The position numbers and the translations under genes were made by a program. The notes under the pieces are model-generated. The model searched no databases. It saw only the letters and a list, made by a program, of their open reading frames with translations, and was not told the origin of the DNA. A stretch of DNA of 64,000 bases from Caenorhabditis remanei (taxonomy: Eukaryota > Nematoda > Chromadorea > Rhabditida > Rhabditidae). Shown one piece after another: positions 24,377 to 34,375 of this stretch (the first letter of the stretch is position 1; each line of letters starts with the position of its first letter). The DNA is taken from NCBI RefSeq assembly GCF_010183535.1, contig NC_071329.1, positions 744,001 through 808,000 on the forward strand, in the 5' to 3' direction.

Positions 24377-24729
24377 TAGAAGGTAAAATAAAACAGAATA
24401 TTCAATTAGTAACAGCTTTTCCATTAAGAAAATACACTCCAAGACGCCAAATCTTCTCGTTCAGCACTTCAAGTTCCTTGCTCATTTTTTTCCGCTCAGC
24501 ACTCTCAGTTTCCTCCAACTCCATTTCCCTTTCCAACGTGTTCTTCCTCTCCAAAACCTTCAATTTCTCATAAGTGTTCTCATACTTCTGTAAACCATCT
24601 CCATATCTACTGTTAAATACTTCTTCTTGTCTCCAGGCAGATAGTATAACGAGATTGAAAGCATAGCTGATTGCTAGTAGAGGGTATGCACGTGAGGGAG
24701 ACTTGGCAAGTCTGAAAATTCCAAATATA

Positions 24730-25066
24730 CATACTTGTCAACCAGGCCGAAACGGACCGCCACGGGTCGGTGCGTAACTCGCGTCAAAACGAATATAATG
24801 AGCTGAAAAATATACCAAAATGTAGATCTCGACGAGTTCTATGTCCGTGACCTACTACGGCCGGATGGCTATTAGTTAATGTGTCGCTGGCCGGGCTAGA
24901 ATGGCTTTTCTGGCCATTTTCGCGTTTTTTGGCACTTTTTCCCGGCCCGCGGCACATTAACGAATAGACATCCGGCCCGTATTAGGTCACAGGCATAGAA
25001 CTCGTCGAGATCTACCTTTTGGTATATTTTTCAGCTCATTATATTCATTTTGACGCGAGTTACGTT
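24730..25066. mobile_element. CATACTTG palindromic MITE in C1 intron 4, right end lost
   Basis: Starts CATACTTGTCAACCAGGCC and contains the same ATATACCAAAATGTAGATC core twice in inverted order. It stops at about GCGAGTTACG without the closing terminus. Confidence 0.75.
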
Positions 25067-25079
25067 CATATTTTTATTT

Positions 25080-25425
25080 CAGATTCCGATACTTCAGAAA
25101 ATCCTAAAATACTTTTATTTTAGACGCATATGCTGAAAATCGCCGCAACTCCCGTTTTCCTGACTCAAAATGGTATTTGGTAGAAGAGTTTCCGTCTAGT
25201 CCTCTCTAACAAGATTTTTGCAAATATAAAAATAATAACAAAAATTTACGAAAAAGTTAAAACTTTTGTCTAAGAGGGCTACACAACCGCATGGAGAAAC
25301 GCTTATATCAAAGCTCCTTTTGAGTCAGGAGAACGGGAATTTTGGCGTTGAGAAGGGTTTTTAGCGTATACTCCACTGATATAAGTTTCTTAAAATTTTC
25401 TGAAGTAGTTTCCTCACAAGACTAC
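25080..25425. repeat. Degenerate inverted repeat in C1 intron 4
   Basis: Outer arms TACTTCAGAAAATC and its approximate inverse TTTTCTGAAGTA; inner arms TTTTCCTGACTCAAAA and TTTTGAGTCAGGAGAA. A related sequence lies at about 53240-53575 beside another C-type fragment, and parts remain in C2 intron 4. Probably an old palindromic element that travelled with C genes. Confidence 0.55.
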
Positions 25426-26649
25426 TGTGAAAACATCTTTTTTTAAACTTACACAAAGAATATAGAACCCGGTTCGATGACATGTTCCAATACCACCAAG
25501 TCATCCAACACTCCACCCAATTCGATATCTCCATCAGTTCTTATCTGCATATATTCAAACAAATCGTTTTCATTATTTATCCAGTGGGTTATGTAGTTTT
25601 GAATATCACTTGAAGTGAATCTTGTCTTGTTCAATGACACATTTTCAACATTTTTCATTTCCAGTAAATCCTCCATCCGAGCCCATCTAGCGTCTTCGTA
25701 GTCATTGCTTCGAAATTTGAATGCCTGCAATTAGTTAATTAAATTGGTTAATTGGTTGTTGAAACTCACATTAACATGTCTGAAATCCACTGGCATATCA
25801 ACATTCAAAAACCAGAAATGCTTATCGAAAGTCGGCGTATTCAAAACAAAATTCACACTTTCCGCCTCAATCTTCCTTCCAACCAACGAGAGTTTGCACC
25901 AGCTCTGTAATTCGAAATTCGAGAATAGCTCCTTGAGAAATGATAGCTCGATTTGTGCAACATGCAGAACAAAATGAATTTTATTGCATTTCGTAGTGTT
26001 CTGAAGACGGTGAAATGCTTGGGCAGTGTTCTCGACAATTGTTCCATGTTTGGAGTATATTCTGAAAAAGAGAGCACGTTTCAGAAAAAACTGTAAACCT
26101 GACCTCATCTCATCAATTTTGAGCTCTTCTCCACAACATCTGATATTCAGTGAGTTATCTTCCTCCAGTTCGATCAACGAGTATCCATCATAAAAATTCA
26201 ACACGGGCTAATATGATTGACGTCTAGCCCACATCAATTCAATTTCCATTCGTTTCGAAGTGAGACTCAATGCAAATCTAAAGAAAGGAATTAGTTAAAG
26301 TAATTAAGTAACTAGTGTTCAAATTTACCGTTCAGCTGGATCCATTAGATGTATTATCAACATTCTGACAATAATTGGTAGTTATTTGAACTTGAATTCT
26401 TTTCTTATCAAGAATTTCGGATTGTACAGAATCTTCATGATGGAAAAGAAATAAGACCAAATCAATAATTGGGAGAGATGTTGAAGGAAAGAGGTGCCTA
26501 CTGCAGAAAGCGACTCTGTCGAGGAGAGAGACGTCTGCGCAGACAAAGAGGCTACGTCCTAACCGTAGTGGAAAAAAAGAAAACAGGTCCGTATAGACCC
26601 ATATTACGCCGGTGCCTGACCGGTTCCGCCAAAGGGGATAAAGTGTTGG

Positions 26650-27253
26650 CAGGGGTGTGCGGAACGGAATTCGGAATTCCGAAAAATTCCGAAAATCGGC
26701 TCATTTTCGGAACGGAATTCCGATCGGAATATTCCGAGAAAAAAAATTCGGAACGAAATTCCGATCGGAATATTCCGAAAAAAAAATTTCGGAATGGAAT
26801 TCCGATCGGAACGTTCCGAAAAAAAATTCGGAATGGAAGAGAAAGTACTGTATTAAAGGCGCATGCGCACTTTTCATGACGGGTCTCGAACAAATTTTTT
26901 TCTGCAGTTTTCAGGCGGTTTTTAATAAAGTTTTCGTCTTTTCGCAGTGTTTTTTTTTAACAAAAAAACGGTTTTCAGCATTCGATATGGGTAAATGGGA
27001 CAGTCTGTTGAAAAAAAATTCCGAAAGTCCGAAAATCGGAATATTCCGACATTCCGAAAGTCCGAAAATCCGAAATTCGGACAATTCCGAAATTCCGAAA
27101 TTCCGAAAATCCGAAATTCGGAATAGTCCGAGATTCCGAAATTCCGAAATTTTGAAACTCGGAATAGTCCGAGATTCCGAAATTCCGAAATTTTGAAACT
27201 CGGACATTTTTTAGTGTCCGAAATTCCGAAATTTTCCTGTCCGCACACCCCTG
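26650..27253. mobile_element. hAT-like MITE with perfect 8-bp target duplication
   Basis: Ends CAGGGGTGTGCGGA and TCCGCACACCCCTG; flanked by AGTGTTGG on both sides (26642-26649 and 27254-27261). CAGGGGTG-type ends and 8-bp duplications are typical of hAT elements. The interior is composed of GGAATTCCGAAAAT-like short repeats in both orientations, which create long spurious reading frames. Confidence 0.87.
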
Positions 27254-27309
27254 AGTGTTGGGCATAGCTTGAGGACAGACATAAGGGGTAAAAAAAAAAT
27301 AAAATGCAT

Positions 27310-27560
27310 AAGATCAAGCTTATTTGAAACTACATTTGTGAAAATTTCGAGGGAATTGATAACAAAAGAGCCGAGGTATAGAAGTTCGTCGCGGAATTTC
27401 GATTTGCGATGGCTCTCTACCGTACTTTACCCATGAAAAGATTTAAAAGTACGATAGTCGCAACAACGAGACCCACACTTTGTCCCGGGCGGTCAGCCAC
27501 CAACATTTGTCATCCATGGACCAATATTTGCATCGGATTCAAGTTGTAGAAACTGTATTA
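27310..27560. repeat. Outer part of the C1/C2 inverted segmental duplication
   Basis: Matches 57955-58205 in reverse orientation (shared TACCGTACTTTACCC / GGGTAAAGTACGGTA and GACAAATGTTGG blocks). With C1 and C2 it shows that about 24.4-27.56 kb and 57.96-60.96 kb are inverted copies. Confidence 0.75.
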
Positions 27561-27966
27561 CAATAGAAAAAGATATGGATGTTAGCCGTTTTCTGTTGAA
27601 ATTGCCCAACTTTGAGAGGGTGTCCGGTAATTCTAATTATTCCATCAAGTAGATTTTAATGAATCGTACGGATCCGGAATTCATTGGAAGAAGCACAACC
27701 GGTCGAACAAGCAGGATTCAGAAGATCCTTCTCGACGATTGACCACATCCATTCAGTGCAAAGACTGCTGGAAGTAGGTCGAGAATACCAAATACCAATC
27801 ACAATGATATTTATCGACTTCAAGAAGGCATTCGACACGATCGAACCCACTGCTTTATGGGAAAGCCTGAAGACTCAAGGGATAGACTCTGGATACATAA
27901 AACTCCTAAAAGAGTGTTACAACGATTGCTCCACCACAATCACACCATTCTATAACCCAGTCAATA

Positions 27967-28993
27967 TAAGACGGTTGAAATTTCAAAAGTTCAGATAGTT
28001 GAAGAAAATTTTCAAAAATCCAAAATTTTTTGGACCTCTCCAATTAATACTGAGCAGATATATTAAAATATAAAAAATGGACAGAAGAACGGGGGCAGAT
28101 TTTCCAAGTTTAAAATTCTGGACCAACATTGAGGGGCAGATTTTCCAAGTTTGAAATTCTGGACAAAATTTGAAGATCTGAAAAAAAGAAAAATTTCACG
28201 TGAAGTTTATTTTGGAGCAGATTTTTCAATTTGAAAAATCTGGACAGAAAAAATAAATTTAGATATTTTTGCCGTGAGTTCCAACTCATCCGTTTTTCGT
28301 GGAAGTTGAAAACTGAAACTTTTGGATCGGGCGGTGTGTTGAGAAGCTGAAAAAATGTAAATCTTCTGCTTCTGAAATATAAAATATCTCATTCAACACC
28401 GAGCTGCAAATATTATTAATTTTTGAACAGAACCGAAAAAGAAGAAGAAAATGCTGAATTCTCAAAACACTTGAAGTCTAATCAAGTGTTCTGTAAATTT
28501 TGAAAGATTTTGTTGCTACTGTTTCGGTTCTGTTCAAAAATTAATAATATTTGCAGCTCGGTGTTGAATGAGATATTTTATATTTCAGAAGCAGAAGATT
28601 TACATTTTTTCAGCTTCTCAACACACCGCCCGATCCAAAAGTTTCAGTTTTCAACTTCCACGAAAAACGGATGAGTTGGAACTCACGGCAAAAATATCTA
28701 AATTTATTTTTTCTGTCCAGATTTTTCAAATTGAAAAATCTGCTCCAAAATAAACTTCACGTGAAATTTTTCTTTTTTTCAGATCTTCAAATTTTGTCCA
28801 GAATTTCAAACTTGGAAAATCTGCCCCTCAATGTTGGTCCAGAATTTTAAACTTGGAAAATCTGCCCCCGTTCTTCTGTCCATTTTTTATACTTTAATAA
28901 ATCTGCTCAGTATTAATTAGAGAGGTCCAAAAAATTTTGCATTTTTGAAAATTTTCTTCAACTTTCTGAACTTTTGAAATTTCAACCGTCTTA
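27967..28993. mobile_element. 1,027-bp foldback element in the RT frame
   Basis: Inverted ends TAAGACGGTTGAAATTTC and GAAATTTCAACCGTCTTA, with mirror arms centred at about 28480. TA flanks both sides (27965-27966 and 28994-28995). The interior repeats GGGGCAGATTTTCCAAGTTT-like blocks. The only open frames are mirror copies without protein similarity that I recognise. Confidence 0.85.
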
Positions 28994-29187
28994 TATCCCC
29001 ATTACCAGAGGTGTCAGACAAGGCGACCCCATATCACCAAACTTGTTTTCTGCTTGTCTCGAAACGGCTTTTAGTCGAATGTCATGGCCACATATAAAAG
29101 AAGACAAAGATGACTATGATAACTCCCCTGGTATCAGAATTAACGGCAGAAACCTAACACACCTACGATTCGCCGACGATATCATTC

Positions 29188-29497
29188 TGTGAAAGGCCAT
29201 TCGACCTCTTCTGGTCGTTGGTCCCTTTCTTATTCTATCGCCCGAGTCTCCGTCACTCTTGTGGCTCCTCCGTCTTGCGGGTGGTCACATGAGTGAGAGG
29301 GACGAGGGAGGAAAAGGCACGCGGAGCCACACCCACGAGTATTCTATTCTTATTCCTCAGTAAGACTTAACATCTGGCCGGAGAGAGGTCGGTCCATCTG
29401 GACCTCTCTCCGCTTACTCAATAAACATGGATCGATCCTTAATCATGTTTTCTATATTTTATGGGAAAGATATGGGCAAAATATCGAACCTATAACA
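29188..29497 (+). mobile_element. Solo LTR, 310 bp, in the RT frame
   Basis: Begins TGTGAAAGGCC and ends CTATAACA (TG...CA), flanked by ATTC on both sides (29184-29187 and 29498-29501). Contains a hairpin GGAGAGAGGTC / GGACCTCTCTCC and CAATAAACATGG, a plausible polyadenylation signal. No internal retrotransposon genes remain. Strand is inferred from the AATAAA signal. Confidence 0.85.
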
Positions 29498-30051
29498 ATT
29501 CTCATCTCGAAAACTCCACAAATAGCCGAAAAAATGCTACAAGAGCTGGTAAACAGTTGTGAAACAGTCGGTCTGGAAATAAACGTGAGCAAAACAAAAG
29601 TGTTGAGAAACAAATTCGCGTCAAGTCACCAAATAAATATCAGAAAAAACAACACCATGACTGCAATTGAAGATGTTGAGGAATACGTGTATTTGGGAAG
29701 ACTGCTCAATACAAAAAACGATCTAGAGCCAGAAATTCACAGAAGACGACGATCAGCATGGGCGGCACTCAACAATATCAAAAACACAACAGTTGCCTTG
29801 ACATGTCCGAAAATCCGAGCGCAACTTTTCGACTCCATTGTTCTCCCCGCACTGACATATGGATCAGAAACATGGACTTTCAGTGCTCGTTCAAAAAAGT
29901 TGTCAACTACAAAAATGAATTTCTACCTTTGTTCTGTATGATCCATTAAAAAACTGGTTAATGGAACAATCAGTATTACCATGACACACTCTCAAAGTTG
30001 GTCATTTTATACTGAAAACGGCCAAAGTCCATAACCTCTTGACCGGTACTG

Positions 30052-30491
30052 TATGTGTTTCGAAAAGTTTATTTCAGACAGTGAAGAAATTTAAAAAAAA
30101 AACACGGCAGTCTTATGTGAAGTCAGCTGGAATTTCAGGAGGTTGAATTATTTAGTTAGCTGAAAACATTTCAAAGTTATTTCAGATGGTTTTGGATTGA
30201 AAAAGACGTCACAAGTGTCTGCGAGCTGAAAATCAACACGACTGGTGTTTTATGGCGCCGTGCGAAAGTTTTCCGTCCATCTATTAGCTCTACACAGTTC
30301 TTACAACCGCGCTCTACCAAAACCAAAGAAAATTGTGTGCGATCTTGCGAGACTCAGAGAAAAAAAAGACATTTTTCAAGGGCATTTCGGTGGAGCGCAG
30401 TTGCAAGAACTGTGCCGAGCTAATACGTGTTTGCCAACCTAGTAATTCGCCGCTCGTCGAAAGATGACAAGGCGGCAGATAGTATTACCCA
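30052..30491. other. Intergenic, no recognised feature
   Basis: I see no exon and no repeat that I can place. It lies between the transposon nest and a hAT-like MITE. Confidence 0.4.
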
Positions 30492-30695
30492 CAGGGGTGC
30501 AAAACGCAAGGTCGCTTAAACGCGCTCCGTCGCTCAGCGGTTGGCACGGTGCCAAAAACTGACTTGGCTGAGTGCCAAGTTCAAGTTTAGCGTGTGTTTG
30601 TTGTATATTTTGATGAAAAACGCGACGCACACGCATCGCGACTCGGCCGGTAATTTCAAAACTTTTCGTTGCGGACCTTACACCTCGCACCCCTG
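30492..30695. mobile_element. Probable hAT-like MITE
   Basis: Ends CAGGGGTGCAAAACGC and CTCGCACCCCTG. Flanks ATTACCCA and (after a 2-base offset) ATTACCTC give an imperfect 8-bp duplication. Its TIR resembles the 26.65-kb element. Confidence 0.55.
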
Positions 30696-30790
30696 TGATT
30701 ACCTCATTACGAGCGACAGACCCCCAGTAATCCTTCCACGCCATCTCTCCCAATTATTGATTTGCTCTATAACTAATTCCCTGATTTAGA

Positions 30791-31410
30791 TTCGCATTGA
30801 GTTTCACTTCGAAACGAATGGAAACCGAAATTAAATTAATGAAAAAACAGTATTATTATCCTCAAATAAGTTTTCGCAATAGAGTGTCGTATATACAACT
30901 GCGGGGAATCTTAGAATTCCTAGCGTACTAACATATCAAAAAATCAGCCAAAACGGATCAACTTGGTACATGTGTAACTTGGCCTGGTGGCTTGAGCGAG
31001 ACATTGTCTCTTAAAAACCTGTAAAAATTGACAAATTAGTTATTTTCAGCTCAGTTAATTCACCAAATACTCGAAGTCGGCAAATACTGAGCATAGCTTG
31101 GTTAAAATCGCGTATTGACATAAGTACCTGGTCTATTCATGAACGTCCCAAACAAATGGATCGTAATGATAAGTCATTGATGCACTTTGATGAACCATAT
31201 ACTCCTGAATTTATAGTTCTACAGTTGCTGAAACAGAGAAGAGTTTTGTATTCGAAATTGAAGATAGTGAAAGAGGATTCTTTAGAGAAACAGGAACTGA
31301 TAAAAAAGATAGATGAGACAAACAATCAACTTCAATTTAAAGGAGTGGAATATAAAAACGGATGGCCTGTTCTACGCGGCGTTGATGCATCAAGTAGAAT
31401 GCTGGCCTGA
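30791..31410 (+). pseudogene. Chimeric pseudogene: B exon 2 fragment, transposon end, orphan A exon 5
   Basis: The 5' half of a B-type exon 2 (about 30791-30905; FALSFTSKRME, KKQYYYPQI, SYIQLRG) is followed by one end of the 13.4-kb palindromic transposon (30913-31016) and then an intact A-type exon 5 (31050-31410, TTTTCAG acceptor) that includes the 7-residue insertion of A4. No exons 1, 3 or 4. The ATG in the SRIDMSTW motif is ATA (SRIDISTW). It cannot encode a complete F-box protein. Confidence 0.75.
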
Positions 31411-31712
31411 TACGGAGGTGTTCATAGTCTCATTGTCTAAAATGTTTGATTTTCTGGTTCCTCTCTAATTGTCCAGTCAAATCGATTTCCTCTTTCGTTT
31501 TGCTCTCATTATTATTAATTGAGACATATCCACCTTTTTATTAATTTAATAAATATTTTTTAAAGTTCTCTTGCCTAACACTTGGGTTTGCTTTTTTGTA
31601 CCATATGCTGCAGGGTCTTGAATTATGCACCAAGGAGACACCCTTTGCTTCCACGGCCTACAGCGGAGGCCCTCTCAATGAACAGCGCACAGTACTTCGA
31701 GAGGGCATCTGC

Positions 31713-31714
<2 letters not shown>

Positions 31715-31756
<42 letters not shown>
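31715..31756. repeat. (GA)21 microsatellite upstream of A7
   Basis: A pure GA run about 70 bp before the A7 start region, homologous in position to the CT tracts before A2-A4 (opposite strand). Confidence 0.85.
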
Positions 31757-31758
<2 letters not shown>

Positions 31759-31825
31759 ACACGTCTCCTCCCGTTGCCATCCCCTTCCCTCTCTGTGGAC
31801 CCTTATTGATTTTGCTTCCTTTATA

Positions 31826-33316
31826 ATAGAAGCGATTCTAGCTATTCAACCGATGTTCAGCACTTTCCCATTGAGAAAACTACCGTTTGTCGCATTGAAA
31901 CATGTGATTAAAGTCATGGAGATTGACGAAATGTAAGATTTTTGTTGGTTTGTCGTGAAAATATCTTATTTTTTATTCCAGAGTAAAAATTGCGGTTACC
32001 TCGAAATATATGGAATCCATTGTGAAATTCTGTTGTATTCGAATTGGAGGGACTATAGTTAGTTTCCACGGGGAATACTCGTATATTAGTTTGTATTACC
32101 CGGTAATGTTACTTTTCTTTTGTTCCAAGCAGCTTTTCGAGCATCCCAGTAGACCAAAAGTGACAAAACAGGATTTGAAACCTTGGTGAGTTTTTTTATT
32201 ATGTGTCTTGTGCAATAATATTTTTGTAGTTGGCAACTTTCAGTATCAATTTGAAAAAATAAAAAGAGCTTTAGAAAAGTTGCCAACTAGGAAATTTTAA
32301 ATCTAAATTCAGGCTCTCCGACACATCCACAATTTTGGAAAATACACGTCAACTATTCACTCGGATTCACAAATTGTTCCAATGTGGCCCGTACAGATTG
32401 ATGATTAACTCGTCCACTAAAAATATCAAGAAAATTCTGGAAACTCCAGAGTTTCGAAACTTTAAAGCTTTGGTCTTGTATGGGGGACATTTTAAGAAGG
32501 AGCAGCTGGATAAAGTGATGGAATTCGAGATAGATGATCAAGATTTGCGTATAATTAGGGGTGTAATCCCAGAAGATTATTATCATCCAAATGTTAGTTT
32601 TCTAATAATTTTTGGTTGACATGCCAACCACAAATTTCCATCTTTCCAGCTGTTCAAGTACACTGCTGTCCATTACTGCGATGCTCGTTGGATCCGTCTG
32701 GAACATCTTCTTTCGATTAAAAACAACTTTGAGATCAAACTCGGAAAGAACAATTTAACCATTCCTGACATCAACACATTTCTTCATCACTGGATGACTT
32801 CGGAATATGAACCATTCAAATTTATAAGCATAGATATTGACAAAGAATCATCAATTCCTCTCGATGTTTTGTTTCGCGGGATTACTGTATTGAGAGGGTA
32901 TCGGTTTGGAACATGGCGCAGACTAATGTAAGTTAAAGATGTGACCAGTTCAACTCAACAAACTGGTTTGTTTCAGCTCAGTCAAATCACCTATGACTCG
33001 AAGTCTGCAAATAATGAGTATAGTTTGGACAGATTCGCGTATTGACATGAGTACCTGGTCTATTCATGAACGTCCCAAACAAGGGGGTCGTGATGATGAA
33101 CCGTATGTTCCAGAGTTCAAAGTTTTACAATTGCTGAAACAGAGAAGAGTTTTGAATTTGAAATTGAAGAGAGTGGAAGAATTTTCTCCAGAAAAACAGG
33201 AACTCATAAAAAAGATTGATGACAGAAACAATCAACTTCAATTGAGAGGAGTGGAATTTAATAACGGCTGGCCTGTTCTACGCGGTGTTGATGCATCAGT
33301 CAGAGTGCTGGCCTGA
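31826..33316 (+). CDS. A7: A-type F-box / FBA_2-like protein, usual start codon lost, about 393 aa
   Basis: Exons: (31826 or 31853)-31932, 31982-32185, 32313-32592, 32650-32927, 32977-33316 (TGA). All junctions and the frame are intact. The codon matching the paralogs' ATG is ATA at 31826-31828; the next in-frame ATG at 31853 (MFSTFPLRKLPF) keeps the whole F-box and drops nine residues. Exon 4 has CDARWIRLEHLL and NTFLHHWMTSE. The tail ends SVRVLA. It is the only plus-strand A gene with the conserved A promoter-side sequence and a GA tract. A solo LTR lies in its 3' flank. Probably still functional as an SCF adaptor. Confidence 0.8.
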
Positions 33317-33392
33317 GGCAGATGTGTTGCGGAAATGTTGCTTCTGTGCTTCTCTGACGCTGCTGAAATTGGGCCGCTGCCTCCGTTGATAT

Positions 33393-33658
33393 TGTCACGG
33401 GGCAAAGATCTAACCACACGTTCCCCATGATGCACTCACCAACTGTCATTAACTCAGACACAAAACACCCCACATCCTCATCTCCCCTCTATCTCAGTTA
33501 GCTTCCACCAAGCGGTCGTGGTCGGTCGGCTCCGGCCGACCCTCCATTATACCGCCACAACAATAAAGATTGTGCAATCTATTCATGGATTCTCACACTA
33601 CAGAACACAGTTCCCTCGTTAACACGGTTTAAGAGAACGCACTTAAGCCCGCGTTACA
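33393..33658 (+). mobile_element. Solo LTR, 266 bp, in the A7 3' flank
   Basis: Begins TGTCACGGGGC and ends GCGTTACA, flanked by ATAT on both sides (33389-33392 and 33659-33662). The uninterrupted site is visible in reverse at about 63557-63566 behind A8. It contains the hairpin GGTCGG...CCGACC and CAATAAAG. Strand inferred from the AATAAA signal. Confidence 0.87.
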
Positions 33659-33903
33659 ATATATTTAATTGCATCTAAGATGGTTTTTAAATTAAATTAA
33701 ATTTATTTTCAAACGTTGAGTACAACTACAACCTACAATAAATAAATTTAAGTATGAGCATATGACTTTTGTGTTGTTTCTAAAAAATATTTTTTTTTTC
33801 CAATAAACGGGGGAAAATTATTTTTTTTTAATGAATCCAGAGAAAATGTTGGTATGAAAATAAGAAAAACTGAATAAAATCATGAGTCTTAGTAACTAAA
33901 ATA

Positions 33904-34340
33904 CAGCACCCTCAAAACGTTATCAACTTTGGCGGTTTTTAGTGGAAAATAGACAACTTTGATAGTTTAGTTCGGTGTCACCTGATTGTCCGACGATTTT
34001 TTTTCGGTATGGATTGGATAGAGCAAAAAAATAGGACATTATTTATGTAGTTGACAACTTTGTTGTAGAGACTCTACCATGAAAGATACAGATAGTCAAA
34101 GCTATTCCTTGTCTAATGTCAGTGCATATTAGCGAAATTTTGGAGCTATTCATCATGAGAATCTGTAACTTTTATGGTAGTGTCCCTAGAAACAGTTGTC
34201 AACTACAAAAATGGAGTTCTACTTTTGATCTGTTTGATCCATAATAAAATTATTTTGTTGGACAGTTAGTTTTACTATGACACTCTCTCAAAGTTGGGCA
34301 TTTGCAAAGGCAAAATATGATATATTTTCAGCTGGTACTG
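33904..34340. mobile_element. Hybrid Tc1-like MITE at a rearrangement junction
   Basis: CAGCACCCTCAAAACG start and GCTGGTACTG end, with TA on each side. The left part (to about 34200) matches the MITE at 62884-63318, while the right part matches 15090-15254. The left host flank matches the A8 3' flank and the right flank matches intron 2 of the membrane-protein gene. Confidence 0.8.
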
Positions 34341-34375
34341 TAGTTTTGTAATGAGCCCTGACTCCTTCAGATTTC

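Larger units (their letters stand above)
24402..26438 (-). pseudogene. C1: C-subfamily F-box gene with two nonsense codons
   Basis: Recognisable exons: 26438-26329, 26277-26104, 26061-25770, 25724-25453, 24711-24402. The F-box exon has lost the usual MLSTLALK start and carries TAA at 26384-26382 in the KFKKLP motif. Exon 2 has TAG at 26210-26208 where the intact copy C2 has GAG. Exons 3-5 remain open: ALRLQN-type exon 3, YEDARWARMEDLL and YITHWINNENDLF in exon 4, and an exon 5 tail ending GVYFLNGKAVTN. Intron 4 holds a truncated palindromic MITE and a degenerate inverted repeat. It is the inverted partner of C2. Non-functional by these stops. Confidence 0.85.
27670..29885 (+). pseudogene. RTE-like reverse transcriptase fragment, interrupted twice
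   Basis: Three separated pieces of one frame: 27684-27966 (EQAGFRRSFSTIDHIH, IFIDFKKAFDTI), 28994-29187 (GVRQGDPISPNLF, RFADDII) and 29498-29885 (ISKTPQIAEK, EEYVYLGRLLN, LTYGSETWTFS). These are fingers and motifs A, B and C in order of a non-LTR reverse transcriptase of RTE type. The first gap is a palindromic element and the second a solo LTR; removing each with one target copy restores the frame at the junction, as seen by inspection. No endonuclease domain or 3' tail is present. Confidence 0.82.
27561..30051. mobile_element. Tc1-like MITE carrying a retrotransposon fragment
   Basis: The left half of a Tc1-like MITE (about 27561-27669, with CCCAACTTTGAGAGGGTGTC) and its right half (about 29886-30051, GTTGTCAACTACAAA... 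ending CCGGTACTG before TA) enclose reverse-transcriptase coding sequence. The enclosed part begins and ends inside the RT frame and lacks a retroelement 3' end, so it looks like captured sequence and not an ordinary LINE insertion. Confidence 0.65.

Noticed and set aside
26469..27317. Several overlapping long reading frames of about 100-180 codons on both strands
   Set aside because: They come from the FRN/SEFRN-like translation of CCGAAAT repeats inside the hAT-like MITE and have no domain or splice logic.
28207..28753. Two identical 61-codon frames
   Set aside because: Mirror copies in the foldback element inserted in the RT fragment.
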